From the NCBI RefSeq assembly GCF_003991875.1, contig NZ_CP031423.1, forward strand, positions 1,302,001 to 1,366,000: DNA of 64,000 bases. The letters run 5' to 3'. Of this stretch, positions 1 through 9,984 are shown piece after piece. A model generated the notes under the pieces. That model worked only from the letters and a program-made list of their open reading frames with translations. It ran no database searches and was not told the DNA's origin. The first letter of the stretch is position 1. Each line of letters begins with the position of its first letter. A program made the position numbers and the translations under genes. This stretch comes from Microbacterium lemovicicum (GTDB lineage: Bacteria; Actinomycetota; Actinomycetes; Actinomycetales; Microbacteriaceae).

Positions 1-1
1 C

Positions 2-712
2 ACCAAGAAGATGGCGGAGGAGCTCACCGACTTCCTCGGCGAGCACGGGGTGCGCGTGCGCTACCTCCACTCCGACGTCGACACGCTCCGCCGCGTCGAG
101 CTCCTGACCGAGCTGCGCGGCGGCGTCTACGACGTCCTCGTGGGCATCAACCTGCTCCGCGAGGGCCTCGACCTCCCCGAGGTGTCGCTGGTCGCCATCC
201 TCGACGCCGACAAGGAGGGCTTCCTCCGATCGGGTACGTCGCTCATCCAGACCATCGGCCGCGCAGCGCGCAACGTGTCCGGCGAGGTCCACATGTACGC
301 GGACAACATGACCGACTCCATGCGCAAGGCGATCGACGAGACCGACCGACGTCGCGACAAGCAGATCACGTACAACATGGAGAACGGGATCGATCCGCAG
401 CCGCTGCGCAAGAAGATCGCCGACATCACCGACGCCCTGGCGCGCGAAGGCGCCGACACCGCGGCGATGATGTCCGATCGGAAGGGCCGCGCGGGCGCCA
501 CGGGCAAGGGCAAATCGCCCACACCGCGTCTGCGCCGCGAGGGCATCGCCGCCGAGGGCGCGAACCAGCTGGAGTCCACGATCGAGGATCTGACGAACCA
601 GATGCTGGCTGCGGCATCCGAGCTGAAGTTCGAGCTGGCCGGTCGTCTGCGCGACGAGGTGCAGGACATGAAGAAGGAGCTGCGCGCCATGGAGCGCGCG
701 GGACACGCCTGA
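2..712 (+). CDS. uvrB: UvrABC system protein B (3' fragment)
   Basis: C-terminal 236 residues of UvrB, the damage-verifying helicase-like subunit of nucleotide excision repair; the gene starts upstream of the window. Visible are the second RecA-like lobe with helicase motif V ([19 protein letters not shown]) and motif VI (QTIGRAARN), and at the end a UVR motif of about 35 residues ([20 protein letters not shown] region), which pairs with the matching motif of UvrC. The frame is open from base 2 and ends in TGA at 710-712. uvrA and uvrC lie further downstream on the same strand, but two unrelated loci intervene, so this is a loose repair cluster, not one operon. Identification is certain. Confidence 0.97.
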   Translation, partial: TKKMAEELTDFLGEHGVRVRYLHSDVDTLRRVELLTELRGGVYDVLVGINLLREGLDLPEVSLVAILDADKEGFLRSGTSLIQTIGRAARNVSGEVHMYADNMTDSMRKAIDETDRRRDKQITYNMENGIDPQPLRKKIADITDALAREGADTAAMMSDRKGRAGATGKGKSPTPRLRREGIAAEGANQLESTIEDLTNQMLAAASELKFELAGRLRDEVQDMKKELRAMERAGHA

Positions 713-844
713 CCTGGGCGCGCGGGCGGGTTCGTCGCGTCGCGCGTCGGAGAAGCCTGCGTCCGATTCCGCAATGAAGCTCGGCGGGCAGCGGGTGATC
801 GCGCCTGGGAGAGCCCGAAGGCGCATCTGCTCGTGGGGACGTGC

Positions 845-1090
845 TCAGGGGCAGTGCATGAGTGGCTTGGGCCCGCTGCGGTCGAACGTGTGCGCCGACA
901 TGGGCGCGCCGCACAGGGGGCACGGCCGCTCGGTCCGAACAGGCTCCGGGGTCGTCTCGTAGGGGCCGACCGACGCGGGACCCGCAGCGCGCACGAGCTT
1001 GGTGTTGAGCCAGAGGTACCACCCGCCGGCGGCGCGCACCCGCTCACGCAATCGGGGGCGCGGGACGTCGGATCCATCGGGGGTGGCCAT
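845..1090 (-). CDS. small zinc-ribbon-like protein (81 aa), divergent from OhrR
   Basis: I do not recognise a named family. The 81-residue product has a C-terminal Cys cluster: CPLC at residues 57-60, His67 and Cys80 as the penultimate residue, suggesting a single metal-binding ribbon. The N-terminal half is basic (RPRLRERVRAAGG). The ATG at 1088-1090 is chosen because a -10 like TACACT lies exactly 7 nt upstream on the minus strand (1098-1103), the leaderless spacing seen throughout this window. It is divergent from the OhrR-like gene, and the inverted repeat 1096-1107 covers its -10, so it is a likely OhrR target. A longer in-phase frame extends upstream through the regulator gene but reads as antisense. 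Confidence 0.6.
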   Translation of the reverse strand: MATPDGSDVPRPRLRERVRAAGGWYLWLNTKLVRAAGPASVGPYETTPEPVRTERPCPLCGAPMSAHTFDRSGPKPLMHCP

Positions 1091-1095
1091 GACTC

Positions 1096-1107
1096 TTAGT
1101 GTACTAA
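1096..1107. promoter_or_regulatory. inverted repeat, probable OhrR/MarR operator
   Basis: TTAGT-GT-ACTAA, five-base arms with a 2-nt centre, sits between the divergent zinc-ribbon gene and the OhrR-like gene. It overlaps the minus-strand -10 TACACT (1098-1103), so a bound dimer would block that promoter. It lies about where the -35 of the OhrR gene would be. A-T-rich palindromes of this kind are typical MarR/OhrR sites; direct binding is inferred. Confidence 0.6.
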
Positions 1108-1120
1108 ACATTCGTGCCAT

Positions 1121-1126
1121 TAGGAT
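1121..1126 (+). promoter_or_regulatory. -10 element of ohrR-like gene (leaderless)
   Basis: TAGGAT followed by 6 nt and the ATG at 1133. The spacing places the transcription start at or next to the start codon, and no Shine-Dalgarno sequence is visible. Confidence 0.55.
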
Positions 1127-1132
1127 GGGGTC

Positions 1133-1585
1133 ATGGATTCGCCCGACGATCTGCTCCGGCTCGACAACCAGGTCTGCTTCGCCATCGTGACGGCCGCGCG
1201 GAACGTCGTCGCGATCTACCGTCCCGTTCTCGAGCCGCTGGGTCTCACGCACCCGCAGTATCTGGTCATGCTGGCGCTGTGGGAGCGCGCTCCGCGATCG
1301 CTCGGCGAGTTGGCGGAGGAGCTGGCGATGGAGCCCGCGACGCTGTCGCCGCTGATCAAGAGACTTGAGTCCCAGGGAAGGGTTCAGCGTGCGCGGCGAC
1401 CCGCTGACGAGCGCGTACTCGAGATCACCCTGACGCCCGAGGGGCGTGCCTTGCGGACGGACGCCCTGCAGGTTCCGCAGAAGATCATGGACGCCGTCGG
1501 GGCGGACGCCGAGGCGCTCGGCCACCTGCGCGATGCCCTCGCGCCGTTCAGCGGGCGTCGAACGGGAACGTACGCGGCATCCTGA
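1133..1585 (+). CDS. ohrR: OhrR-like MarR-family redox regulator
   Basis: A 150-residue winged-helix MarR protein. The N-terminus LDNQVCFAI places a cysteine at residue 15, the position of the peroxide-sensing Cys15 of Bacillus OhrR, and the following IYRPVLEPLGLTHPQYLVML and LSPLIKRLESQG segments match the dimer helix and recognition helix of that family. I see no second cysteine, so it would be a one-Cys sensor that reacts with organic hydroperoxides and pairs with a low-molecular-weight thiol (mycothiol in this phylum). There is no ohr/osmC peroxidase next to it; the only divergent neighbour is the small Cys-rich protein. MarR-family assignment is certain, OhrR subtype likely. Confidence 0.85.
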   Translation: MDSPDDLLRLDNQVCFAIVTAARNVVAIYRPVLEPLGLTHPQYLVMLALWERAPRSLGELAEELAMEPATLSPLIKRLESQGRVQRARRPADERVLEITLTPEGRALRTDALQVPQKIMDAVGADAEALGHLRDALAPFSGRRTGTYAAS

Positions 1586-1708
1586 ATGAGCACTTTCTCA
1601 TGAACCTAGGCCGATTCCCAGCTGCATCATAGGCTCGCCGTGGCGCCGTTCCGCCCAGCGTCGTGCAGACGGTCGCCTCCCTTCCGGTTCGAACAGAGGA
1701 CGCCATCC

Positions 1709-4063
1709 ATGCACTCTCGACCTTCCGTCACCTCCCGCAGATCCCGCGGGCTCCGACTGGGCGCAGGGGCGGTCGCCACGATCGCGGCCCTCGGCGCCGG
1801 TCTCCTGGCGGCCCCGGCCGCGCAGGCGGCGGATCCGGTGACCATCGACCTCGTCACTGTCAACGACTTCCACGGACGGATCGAGGCGTCCGCTCCGGCG
1901 GGCGGCATCGCGGCCATCGCCACGGCCGTGAACGGCATCCGTGCGAGCAACCCGAACACGATCTTCGCCGCCGCCGGCGACATGATCGGCGCATCGACGT
2001 TCACCTCGTTCATCCAGCAGGACACCCCGACGATCGAGACCCTCAACGCCGCGGGGCTCGACGTCAGCTCCGTCGGCAACCACGAGTTCGACCGCGGGTG
2101 GAGCGACCTGGTCGGCCGCGTGCAGCCGCTCGCCCTGTGGGAGTACCTGGGGGCGAACGTCTACGACCGCGCCACGGGTCAGCCCGCCCTCCCGAGCTAC
2201 TACGTCAAGGACGTCGACGGCGTGAAGGTCGGCTTCATCGGCGCCGTCACGAACGAGCTGCCCTCGCTGGTGAACCCCGCCGGCATCGCCGACCTCGACA
2301 TCCGCGACGTCACCACCGAGGTCAACCGCGCCGCGGCCGAGCTCACCGACGGCACCGACACGGGCCTCGGCGACGGGGGAGTCGGACTCGCCGGCCCCGA
2401 CGCCAACCTCGAGGCCGACGTCATCGTCCTCCTCGTCCACGAGGGAGCGGCGACGCCCGCCGTCGAGTCGGCGACCGACCCTGCGTCGCCCTTCGGCCGC
2501 ATCGTGAACGGCGCCAGCCCGAAGATCGACGCGATCGTCTCGGGTCACACGCACCTCGCGTACAACCACCAGATCCCCTTCGAAGGCGGACAGCTCGCGA
2601 CGCGCCCGGTCATCTCGTCCGGGCAGTACGGCGAGAAGTTCAGCGACATGAAGATCACGTACGACCGCGAGGCCGGCGCCCTCGTCTCGATGGCCAACAC
2701 GACCTTCGACATGTACACGACGCCCGCCGGATCGACGACACCCGTCGCGAACTACGCCCCGGACGGACCGATCGCCGCCCTCGTGCAGCAGGCCGTCGAC
2801 GCCGCCGCCGTGCCCGGCGCGAAGCAGCTCGGCACCATCACCGCCGACTTCAACCGCGCGCTGCAGCCCGGCACCGACGCGCAGGGCAACCCCGCCAACG
2901 TCGAGAACCGCGGCGGAGAATCCACGCTCGGCAACTTCGTCGCCGACGTGCAGCTCTGGTCCGCGCAGCGGACCGACGCCTCGACGGCGGTCGCGTTCAT
3001 GAACCCGGGCGGACTCCGCGCGAACCTGACGTTCGCGCCCGACGGCGTACTGACGTACAAAGAGGCGGCGGCCGTCCAGCCGTTCGCCAACACCCTGGTG
3101 AACGTGACCATGACGGGCGATCAGATCCGCCAGGCGCTCGAGCAGCAGTGGCAGCCCTCGACCGCCGCCCGGCCGTTCCTCAAGCTCGGCGTCTCGAAGT
3201 CGCTGACGTACACGTTCGACCCGGCAGCCGCCGCCGGATCGCGGATCACGTCGATGACGCTGAACGGCTCGCCCGTCGACCCGACCGCCTCGTACCGCGT
3301 CGTCGTCAACAGCTTCCTGGCTGCCGGCGGGGACAACTTCCCGGCCTTCGCCGCGGGCACGGCCAAGACCGACACGGGCAAGGTCGACCTCGAGTCGATG
3401 GTCGACTACATGGCCGACGCGGGCACCGTCTCACCCGACCTCGCCCAGCGCGCGGTCGGCGTGTCCCTCTCGGCGCCCGGCCCCCAGGGCTACGTCGGCG
3501 GCACCTCGCTCACGGCCGACCTCTCGTCGCTGGACTTCACGACGTCCGAGACCGCCGCGGGCACGGTGAGCGTCACGATCGGCGACGCGCCGGCCGTCAC
3601 CGCGACGATCGACCGAACCCTCACCGTGGCCAACGACCTGACCGGTCGCGCCTCGGTCACGGTGCCGGTGCCGACCGGCGTGTCCGGTGCGGTCCCGCTG
3701 ACCATCACCACCCCGTCGGGCACGAGTGTGTCGCTCCCGATCACGGTCTACCAGGAGCCGGTGGTCGAGACCTCGCCGACGGTGACGATCGGCTACCCCG
3801 GCAAGCTGCTCGTGCGCGCCGGCTCGTCGCTGCCCTACACCGTGCTGGTCTTCGCCTCGGGCGAGACGCCGACGGGCGAGGTCACGGTCTACGACGGGTC
3901 GAAGGTCGTCGCCACGGCCGTCCTCACCGAGGCGGACCGCGGCAGGGTCAAGGTCACCGTGAAGGGCCTGAGCCGCGGCCTGCACCTGCTGTCGGCGACC
4001 TACGGCGGCAGCGACACCCTCGAGCCGAGCCGGGGGCCCGCCCTCCCGGTGCTCGTCTGGTGA
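1709..4063 (+). CDS. secreted 5'-nucleotidase / 2',3'-cyclic phosphodiesterase family with Ig-like C-terminus
   Basis: A 784-residue exported UshA-type enzyme that hydrolyses extracellular nucleotides for phosphate and nucleoside salvage. The signal peptide has a twin-arginine-like start (SRRSRGL, residues 9-15), a hydrophobic stretch and an AQA/AD cleavage site near residue 40. The calcineurin-like metallophosphatase domain shows NDFHGR (52-57), GNHEFDRG (123-130) and SGHTH (about 280). The 5'-nucleotidase C-terminal domain spans roughly 375-560, followed by one or two Ig-like beta domains to the end. There is no LPXTG or membrane anchor, so it is probably released or cell-wall associated. 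The ATG at 1709 is preferred over an in-frame upstream codon because AGAGGA lies 8 nt before it and the signal peptide follows directly. It stands alone with its own terminator. Confidence 0.9.
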   Translation: MHSRPSVTSRRSRGLRLGAGAVATIAALGAGLLAAPAAQAADPVTIDLVTVNDFHGRIEASAPAGGIAAIATAVNGIRASNPNTIFAAAGDMIGASTFTSFIQQDTPTIETLNAAGLDVSSVGNHEFDRGWSDLVGRVQPLALWEYLGANVYDRATGQPALPSYYVKDVDGVKVGFIGAVTNELPSLVNPAGIADLDIRDVTTEVNRAAAELTDGTDTGLGDGGVGLAGPDANLEADVIVLLVHEGAATPAVESATDPASPFGRIVNGASPKIDAIVSGHTHLAYNHQIPFEGGQLATRPVISSGQYGEKFSDMKITYDREAGALVSMANTTFDMYTTPAGSTTPVANYAPDGPIAALVQQAVDAAAVPGAKQLGTITADFNRALQPGTDAQGNPANVENRGGESTLGNFVADVQLWSAQRTDASTAVAFMNPGGLRANLTFAPDGVLTYKEAAAVQPFANTLVNVTMTGDQIRQALEQQWQPSTAARPFLKLGVSKSLTYTFDPAAAAGSRITSMTLNGSPVDPTASYRVVVNSFLAAGGDNFPAFAAGTAKTDTGKVDLESMVDYMADAGTVSPDLAQRAVGVSLSAPGPQGYVGGTSLTADLSSLDFTTSETAAGTVSVTIGDAPAVTATIDRTLTVANDLTGRASVTVPVPTGVSGAVPLTITTPSGTSVSLPITVYQEPVVETSPTVTIGYPGKLLVRAGSSLPYTVLVFASGETPTGEVTVYDGSKVVATAVLTEADRGRVKVTVKGLSRGLHLLSATYGGSDTLEPSRGPALPVLVW

Positions 4064-4086
4064 TCCTGCAGCGCTGACGAACGAGG

Positions 4087-4121
4087 CGGATGCCGCGGGC
4101 CGGACGGGCCCGCGGCATCCG
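4087..4121 (+). terminator. terminator after the 5'-nucleotidase
   Basis: Perfect 15-bp stem with a 5-nt loop (4087-4101 pairing with 4107-4121), 23 nt after the nucleotidase stop, with flanking AACGA/TCGTT able to extend it. There is no U-tract, as is usual for actinobacterial terminators. Confidence 0.75.
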
Positions 4122-4170
4122 TCGTTCCTCGCTCGGAGCGAACCCCGGGGCCGGTGTCGGAGGGGCCGCC

Positions 4171-4176
4171 TAGACT
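4171..4176 (+). promoter_or_regulatory. uvrA -10 element (leaderless)
   Basis: TAGACT, then 6 nt, then the GTG start at 4183. This implies a leaderless transcript. Confidence 0.65.
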
Positions 4177-4182
4177 TGTCCG

Positions 4183-7071
4183 GTGCCCATCGTTCCTGTC
4201 GTCGCGCCCGGAAAACTCAGTGTTCGCGGTGCTCGCGTGCACAACCTGAAGAACGTCGACCTCGATATCCCGCGGGATTCGCTCGTGGTGTTCACCGGCC
4301 TCTCGGGGTCGGGAAAGTCGAGCCTCGCGTTCGACACGATCTTCGCGGAGGGCCAGCGTCGCTACGTCGAATCGCTGAGCGCCTACGCCCGCCAGTTCCT
4401 CGGCCAGGTCGACCGCCCCGACGTCGACTTCATCGAGGGGCTGAGCCCCGCCGTCTCGATCGACCAGAAATCCACCAACCGCAACCCGCGGTCGACGGTG
4501 GGCACGATCACGGAGATCCACGACTACATGCGTCTGCTGTGGGCGCGCATCGGCGTGCCCCACTGCCCGGAGTGCGGCGAGGTCATCCAGCGCCAGACCG
4601 TGCAGCAGATCGCCGATCAGCTCATGGAGCTGGAGGACCGCACCCGCTACCAGATCGTCGCGCCGATCGTCACGCAGAAGAAGGGCGAGTTCGTCGACCT
4701 GTTCCGCGAGCTCGGCGCGAAGGGCTACGCCCGCGCCATCGTCGACGGCGAGCTCATCCAGCTCGCGGAGCCGCCCGTGCTGAAGAAGAGCTACAAGCAC
4801 GACATCGCGGTGGTCGTCGACCGTCTCGTGGCCGCCCCCGACATCCTCGGCCGCGTCACCGACTCGGTCGAGACCGCGCTGGGGCTCGCCGGCGGGATCA
4901 TGCAGGTCAACTTCGTCGACGGCGAGGGGGATGACGCGTGGCAGAGCTTCTCCGAGAGGCTCGCCTGCCCGAACGGGCACCCGCTGCAGCTGACCGAGAT
5001 CGAGCCGCGCACCTTCTCGTTCAACGCGCCCTTCGGCGCCTGCCCGGCCTGCTCGGGCCTCGGCACCCGCATGTCGGTCGACCCCGACCTCATGCTCGGC
5101 GACGAGGACGCCTCCATCCGCGAAGGCGTGCTGATCCCGTGGACGACCCAGGGCAAGGGGCTCTTCCAGTACTACGAGCGCCTCCTCGAGGGACTGGCGC
5201 GCGACCTGAACTTCTCGCTGGACACCCCGTGGCGGATGCTCCCGAGCGACGTGCGCGAGGCCGTGCTGCGCGGCGAGAACTACAAGGTCACCGTCAAGTG
5301 GAAGAACCGGTACGGGCGCGAGATGCGCTACGCCTCCGGGTTCGAGGGCGTGGTGCCCTACATCGAGCGGCAGTACACGCAGGCCGAGACCGACTCTCAG
5401 CGCCAGCGCTGGTCGGAGTATCTGCGCGAGGTGCCGTGCCCCGTCTGCGACGGCGCGCGCCTCAAGCCCGAGGTGCTCGCCGTGCTCGTGCACGGGCACT
5501 CCATCGCCGACGCCTCGCGTCTCAGCCTGGCCGACGCGCAGGAATGGTTCGCGCAGCTGCAGCTCAGCGACCGCGAGGCGAAGATCGCCGCGCAGGTGCT
5601 GCGCGAGATCCGCGCGCGTCTCGACTTCCTCATCCAGGTCGGGCTCACCTACCTCAACCTCGGACGCTCCGCCGGCTCGCTGTCAGGTGGCGAGGCCCAG
5701 CGCATCCGCCTCGCGACACAGATCGGCTCCGGTCTCACCGGCGTGCTGTACGTGCTCGACGAGCCGTCGATCGGCCTGCACCAGCGCGACAACCGCCGTC
5801 TCATCCAGACGCTGGTCACCCTCCGCGACCTCGGCAACACCCTGATCGTCGTCGAGCACGACGAGGAGACGATCCAGGCGTCCGACTGGGTGGTCGACAT
5901 CGGACCCCGGGCGGGCGTGAACGGCGGCAGCGTCGTGCACTCCGGGCCCATGGACTCCCTCCTGACCGAGCGGGAGTCGCTCACCGCCGACTACCTCACC
6001 GGGCGCCGCGAGATCCCGACTCCGAAGAAGCGCCGGCGCATCGACAAGAGCCGCAAGATCACGGTGGTCGGCGCGCGCGCCAACAACCTCCGCAACGTCA
6101 CCGTCGACTTCCCGCTCGGCGTGCTCACGTCTGTCACCGGAGTGAGCGGATCGGGCAAGTCCTCCCTCGTCAACGACATCCTGTACGAGGTGTTGGCGTC
6201 GCGCCTCAACGGCGCCCGCCGAGTGCCGGGCAAGCACACCCGCGTCACGGGCACCGACGAGCTCGACAAGGTCGTGCACGTCGACCAGGGCCCGATCGGC
6301 CGCACGCCGCGCTCGAACCCCGCCACGTACACCGGCGTCTTCGACCGCATCCGCACCCTCTTCAGCGACACCCCCGAGGCGAAGGTCCGCGGCTACCAGC
6401 CCGGACGCTTCAGCTTCAACGTCAAGGGCGGCCGCTGCGAGGCGTGCTCGGGCGACGGCACGATCAAGATCGAGATGAACTTCCTCCCCGACGTGTACGT
6501 CGACTGCGAGGTGTGCCACGGCAAGCGGTACAACCGCGACACGCTCGCCGTGCACTACAAGGGCAAGAACATCGCCGAGGTGCTCGAGATGCCGATCGAG
6601 GAGGCCGCGGACTTCTTCGAGCCCATCCAGGCGATCCACCGCTACCTGCGGACCCTCGTCGACGTCGGTCTCGGCTACGTCCGCCTCGGCCAGTCGGCCA
6701 CGACCCTGTCGGGCGGCGAGGCGCAGCGCGTCAAGCTCGCCACCGAGCTCCAGCGCCGCAGCAACGGCCGCAGCATCTACGTGCTCGACGAGCCGACCAC
6801 CGGCCTGCACTTCGAGGACGTCCGGCGCCTGCTCGAGGTCCTCAACGGCCTGGTCGACAAGGGCAACACGGTCATCGTCATCGAGCACAACCTCGACGTC
6901 ATCAAGTCGTCCGACTGGATAATCGACCTCGGCCCCGAGGGTGGCGCCGGCGGCGGGCAGGTCATCGCCACCGGCACGCCCGAGCAGGTCGCGCGGGTCG
7001 AGGCGAGCCACACCGGCGGGTTCCTCGCCGAGGTGCTGGGCGGCGGCCAGGCGGTCCGCAAGGCGGGCTGA
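4183..7071 (+). CDS. uvrA: UvrABC system protein A
   Basis: DNA-damage sensing ATPase of nucleotide excision repair, 962 residues (full length). Two ABC modules are present: Walker [10 protein letters not shown] near residue 40 and GVSGSGKSS near residue 650, each with an LSGGEAQR signature and a DEPSIGLH or DEPTTGLH Walker B. Zinc modules are visible as HCPECGE (about 126), CPNGH...CPACSGLG and the C-terminal CEACSGDG...CEVCHGKR pair. The GTG start has no ribosome-binding site but sits 6 nt after TAGACT, so a leaderless mRNA is expected. uvrC follows after 2 nt in the same transcript. I see no LexA box directly upstream. Confidence 0.98.
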   Translation: MPIVPVVAPGKLSVRGARVHNLKNVDLDIPRDSLVVFTGLSGSGKSSLAFDTIFAEGQRRYVESLSAYARQFLGQVDRPDVDFIEGLSPAVSIDQKSTNRNPRSTVGTITEIHDYMRLLWARIGVPHCPECGEVIQRQTVQQIADQLMELEDRTRYQIVAPIVTQKKGEFVDLFRELGAKGYARAIVDGELIQLAEPPVLKKSYKHDIAVVVDRLVAAPDILGRVTDSVETALGLAGGIMQVNFVDGEGDDAWQSFSERLACPNGHPLQLTEIEPRTFSFNAPFGACPACSGLGTRMSVDPDLMLGDEDASIREGVLIPWTTQGKGLFQYYERLLEGLARDLNFSLDTPWRMLPSDVREAVLRGENYKVTVKWKNRYGREMRYASGFEGVVPYIERQYTQAETDSQRQRWSEYLREVPCPVCDGARLKPEVLAVLVHGHSIADASRLSLADAQEWFAQLQLSDREAKIAAQVLREIRARLDFLIQVGLTYLNLGRSAGSLSGGEAQRIRLATQIGSGLTGVLYVLDEPSIGLHQRDNRRLIQTLVTLRDLGNTLIVVEHDEETIQASDWVVDIGPRAGVNGGSVVHSGPMDSLLTERESLTADYLTGRREIPTPKKRRRIDKSRKITVVGARANNLRNVTVDFPLGVLTSVTGVSGSGKSSLVNDILYEVLASRLNGARRVPGKHTRVTGTDELDKVVHVDQGPIGRTPRSNPATYTGVFDRIRTLFSDTPEAKVRGYQPGRFSFNVKGGRCEACSGDGTIKIEMNFLPDVYVDCEVCHGKRYNRDTLAVHYKGKNIAEVLEMPIEEAADFFEPIQAIHRYLRTLVDVGLGYVRLGQSATTLSGGEAQRVKLATELQRRSNGRSIYVLDEPTTGLHFEDVRRLLEVLNGLVDKGNTVIVIEHNLDVIKSSDWIIDLGPEGGAGGGQVIATGTPEQVARVEASHTGGFLAEVLGGGQAVRKAG

Positions 7072-7073
7072 GC

Positions 7074-8990
7074 GTGGCCGCACAGCTCTCGTACCGCCCG
7101 AAGCCGGGGGAGATCCCCACCAATCCGGGCGTCTACCGCTTCCGCGACGCCGACGGGCGCGTGCTCTACGTCGGCAAGGCGAAGAATCTGCGCGCCCGGC
7201 TGTCGAACTACTTCGCCCCGCTGCGGTCGCTGCACGAGCGCACCCGCCGGATGGTGACCACCGCGGCATCCGTCGAATGGACCGTCGTCGACAGCGACGT
7301 GGATTCGCTCCAGCTGGAGTACATGTGGATCAAGGAGTTCGATCCGCCGTTCAACGTCCGCTACCGCGATGACAAGTCCTACCCCTTCATGGCGATCACC
7401 CTCGCCGACGAGGCCCCCCGGGTCATCGTCACGCGCAACCACCGCATCAAGGGTGCCAAGTACTTCGGCCCGTACCCGAAGGTATGGGCGGTGCACGACA
7501 CCATCGACCTGATGATCAAGGTCTTCCCGATCCGCACCTGCAGCGACGCGTCGTACAAGAAGGCCATGCAGTCGGGCCGCCCGTGCTTCCCCGGGCAGAT
7601 CGGACGCTGCGGCGGACCCTGCTCGATGAAGGTCACGATCGACGAGCACCGCGCGATCGTCGACGACTTCATCTCCTTCATGTCCGGCGGCGACGAGCGG
7701 TTCGCCCGCGCCCTGACGGCACGGATGAAGGAGGCCTCGGCGGCGATGGACTACGAGGCCGCCGCGACCTACCGCGACCGGCTCCAGGCCATCGACGCGG
7801 TCCTCAAGCGCAGCGCGCTGGTGCTGGCCCCCGATACCGACGCCGACGTCTTCGGCATCGCGGAGGACGAGCTGTCGGCCGCCGTGCAGCACTTCGTGAT
7901 CCGCGGCGGCCGCGTGCGCGGTGTGCGGGCCACGACCATCGACAAGGAGCTCGACATCGCCGGGGCCGACCTCGTCGACCAGGTGCTGCAGCGGGCGTAC
8001 GGGGATGCCGCGGCCGCGGACATCCCCCGGCAGGTGCTCGTGCCCACGCTGCCCGACGACGCGGCGGATCTCGAGCAGTGGCTGCGCGACCGCCGCGAGC
8101 GGCCCGTGTCGATCCAGGTGGCGCAGCGCGGGCGCAAGGCCGACCTGATGAAGACCGCGAACCTCAACGCCCAGCAGGCGCTGATGCTCCACAAGACGCG
8201 GCGCACCAGCGACTACGTCGCCCGCTCACAGGCGCTCACCGACCTCCAGGAGGCGCTCGACCTGGCCGAGGCGCCGCTGCGCATCGAGTGCTTCGACGTC
8301 TCGCACCTCAGCGGCACGAACGTCGTCGCGTCGATGGTGGTGTTCGAGGACGGCCTGCCGCGCAAGGACCAGTACCGCTCCTTCGGCGTGCCCGAGACGA
8401 CCGACGACACCGACTCGCTCTACCAGGTGCTCACACGGCGTCTCGCCTACCTCGACCGGCCCGAGGAGGGGGAGGAGCTGCCCGATGTCGAGGCGGTCCT
8501 GGCCGCCGGCGTCTCCGACGGCGAGGTCGTCACCACGCGCAAGAAGCCGCGCTTCGCCTACCGGCCGCAGCTTCTCGTCGTCGACGGCGGCAAACCCCAG
8601 GTGGAGGCCGCGGCGCGCGCCCTCGCAGACGCCGGGCACTCCGAGATCGCCCTGTGCGGCATCGCGAAGCGACTCGAGGAGGTGTGGATGCCGGGGGAGG
8701 AGTACCCGGTGATCCTGCCCCGGACGAGTGAGGCGCTGTACCTGCTGCAGCGGCTGCGAGACGAGGCGCACCGCTTCGCCATCACCCACCAGCGGCGGCG
8801 GCGCAAGCGTGACATCTCCAGCGTCCTGGCGGAGGTGCCCGGTCTCGGAGACACCCGCATCAAGGCGCTGCTGCGCCACTTCGGCTCGGTCTCGGCGCTG
8901 CGCGAGGCGACGCCCGAGCAGATCGCCGAGCTGCCGGGCATCGGCCCCAAGCTGGCGGCGACCGTGCACGCCCATCTGTCGGAGGGATGA
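7074..8990 (+). CDS. uvrC: UvrABC system protein C
   Basis: Dual-incision nuclease of nucleotide excision repair, 638 residues. Domains in order: N-terminal GIY-YIG nuclease (NPGVYRFRD...[14 protein letters not shown], residues 14-45) for the 3' cut; a UVR motif that contacts UvrB (about residues 205-240); the RNase H-like 5'-incision domain with FDVSHLSGT and VVDGGKPQ; and a C-terminal helix-hairpin-helix pair ([13 protein letters not shown] and LPGIGPKLA). The GTG start at 7074 is 2 nt after the uvrA stop, so the two are translationally linked. Confidence 0.97.
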   Translation: MAAQLSYRPKPGEIPTNPGVYRFRDADGRVLYVGKAKNLRARLSNYFAPLRSLHERTRRMVTTAASVEWTVVDSDVDSLQLEYMWIKEFDPPFNVRYRDDKSYPFMAITLADEAPRVIVTRNHRIKGAKYFGPYPKVWAVHDTIDLMIKVFPIRTCSDASYKKAMQSGRPCFPGQIGRCGGPCSMKVTIDEHRAIVDDFISFMSGGDERFARALTARMKEASAAMDYEAAATYRDRLQAIDAVLKRSALVLAPDTDADVFGIAEDELSAAVQHFVIRGGRVRGVRATTIDKELDIAGADLVDQVLQRAYGDAAAADIPRQVLVPTLPDDAADLEQWLRDRRERPVSIQVAQRGRKADLMKTANLNAQQALMLHKTRRTSDYVARSQALTDLQEALDLAEAPLRIECFDVSHLSGTNVVASMVVFEDGLPRKDQYRSFGVPETTDDTDSLYQVLTRRLAYLDRPEEGEELPDVEAVLAAGVSDGEVVTTRKKPRFAYRPQLLVVDGGKPQVEAAARALADAGHSEIALCGIAKRLEEVWMPGEEYPVILPRTSEALYLLQRLRDEAHRFAITHQRRRRKRDISSVLAEVPGLGDTRIKALLRHFGSVSALREATPEQIAELPGIGPKLAATVHAHLSEG

Positions 8991-9011
8991 GTCGGTCCTC
9001 CGGCGGGTGGG

Positions 9012-9017
9012 TAGGCT
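9012..9017 (+). promoter_or_regulatory. rapZ -10 element
   Basis: TAGGCT located 22 nt upstream of the rapZ ATG, leaving a leader of about 15 nt with purine-rich GGGGGA near the start. Confidence 0.5.
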
Positions 9018-9038
9018 GGGGGAGAAGACGGGGGACAC

Positions 9039-9920
9039 ATGAGCGAGGCGGAGGACCGGCAGCCGGGTGAGGTGCTGATCGTCACGGGCATGTCGGGAGC
9101 GGGTCGCTCCACGGCCGCCAACGCGCTCGAGGACCTCGATTGGTACGTCGTCGACAACCTCCCGCCGCGCATGCTGAAGCCGCTGCTGGAGCTGACCGAG
9201 CTCGCCGGCGGCGCCGTGCCGCGCGTGGCGGTCGTGGTGGACGTCCGCGGGCGCGACCTCTTCACCGAGCTGCCCGCCGTGACGCGGGCCCTGCGCGACG
9301 CGCGGCAGCTGCGCGTGCTCTTCCTCGACGCCTCCGACGACGCGCTCGTCCGCCGCTTCGAGTCGGTGCGCCGCCCGCACCCGCTCCAGGGCGACGGCAC
9401 GATCCTCGACGGCATCCGCCGAGAGCGGCAGCGCCTGGCCCCCGTGCGCGAGGGCGCGGACGTGCTCGTGGACACCTCGGCGCTGAACGTGCACCAGCTC
9501 TCGTCGCGCATCGTCGAGCTCTTCTCCGAGGAGGGAGCCGCCCGGCACACGGTCACCATCATGAGCTTCGGCTTCAAGTACGGTCTGCCCACCGACGTCG
9601 ACATGGTCGCCGACATGCGGTTCCTGCCGAATCCCTTCTGGAACGAGGCGCTGCGTCCCCTGACGGGCCAGGATGCCGCGGTGCAGGAGTTCGTGCTCGC
9701 ACAGCCGGGCGCGACCGAGTTCATCGACGCCTATGCGAGCGCACTCACGCCCGTGCTCGCGGGATACCAGCGCGAGAACAAGCGGCACTCGGTGATCGCG
9801 GTGGGGTGCACGGGCGGAAAGCACCGCTCCGTCGTGACGGCCGGCGAACTCGCCGAGCGCCTGTCGTCGCAGCCGGGCGTGGCGGTCCGCGTGACACACC
9901 GCGACCTCGGTCGCGAGTAG
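9039..9920 (+). CDS. rapZ: RNase adapter / nucleotide-binding protein RapZ (YvcJ)
   Basis: A 293-residue P-loop protein with Walker A GMSGAGRS at residues 17-24. The C-terminal domain carries the conserved [23 protein letters not shown] and [10 protein letters not shown] segments of RapZ. In enterobacteria RapZ guides RNase E to glmZ RNA and senses GlcN6P; the actinobacterial role is less clear, and the family binds and hydrolyses nucleotides. It lies between uvrC and whiA as in many Gram-positive genomes. The usual yvcK gene between rapZ and whiA is missing: only 64 nt separate them. The rapZ stop codon TAG forms the first half of a TAGGCT -10 sequence facing whiA. Confidence 0.93.
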   Translation: MSEAEDRQPGEVLIVTGMSGAGRSTAANALEDLDWYVVDNLPPRMLKPLLELTELAGGAVPRVAVVVDVRGRDLFTELPAVTRALRDARQLRVLFLDASDDALVRRFESVRRPHPLQGDGTILDGIRRERQRLAPVREGADVLVDTSALNVHQLSSRIVELFSEEGAARHTVTIMSFGFKYGLPTDVDMVADMRFLPNPFWNEALRPLTGQDAAVQEFVLAQPGATEFIDAYASALTPVLAGYQRENKRHSVIAVGCTGGKHRSVVTAGELAERLSSQPGVAVRVTHRDLGRE

Positions 9921-9923
9921 GCT
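9918..9923 (+). promoter_or_regulatory. possible whiA -10 embedded in the rapZ stop codon
   Basis: TAGGCT begins with the TAG stop of rapZ. The predicted start of transcription is near 9930, giving a whiA leader of about 55 nt. Confidence 0.45.
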
Positions 9924-9984
9924 GGACCCTCGTTCCGACCCCGAGTCGTCTCGCCCCATGCCCATCTGAGACTTGAGGAGTCCC

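Noticed and set aside
833..1099. Plus-strand frame opposite the zinc-ribbon gene
   Set aside because: No motif; the minus-strand frame has CPLC and a leaderless promoter with correct spacing.
1586..1601. Short ATGAG/CTCAT inverted repeat after ohrR as terminator
   Set aside because: Only 5-bp A+T-containing arms with a 6-nt loop; too weak to call.
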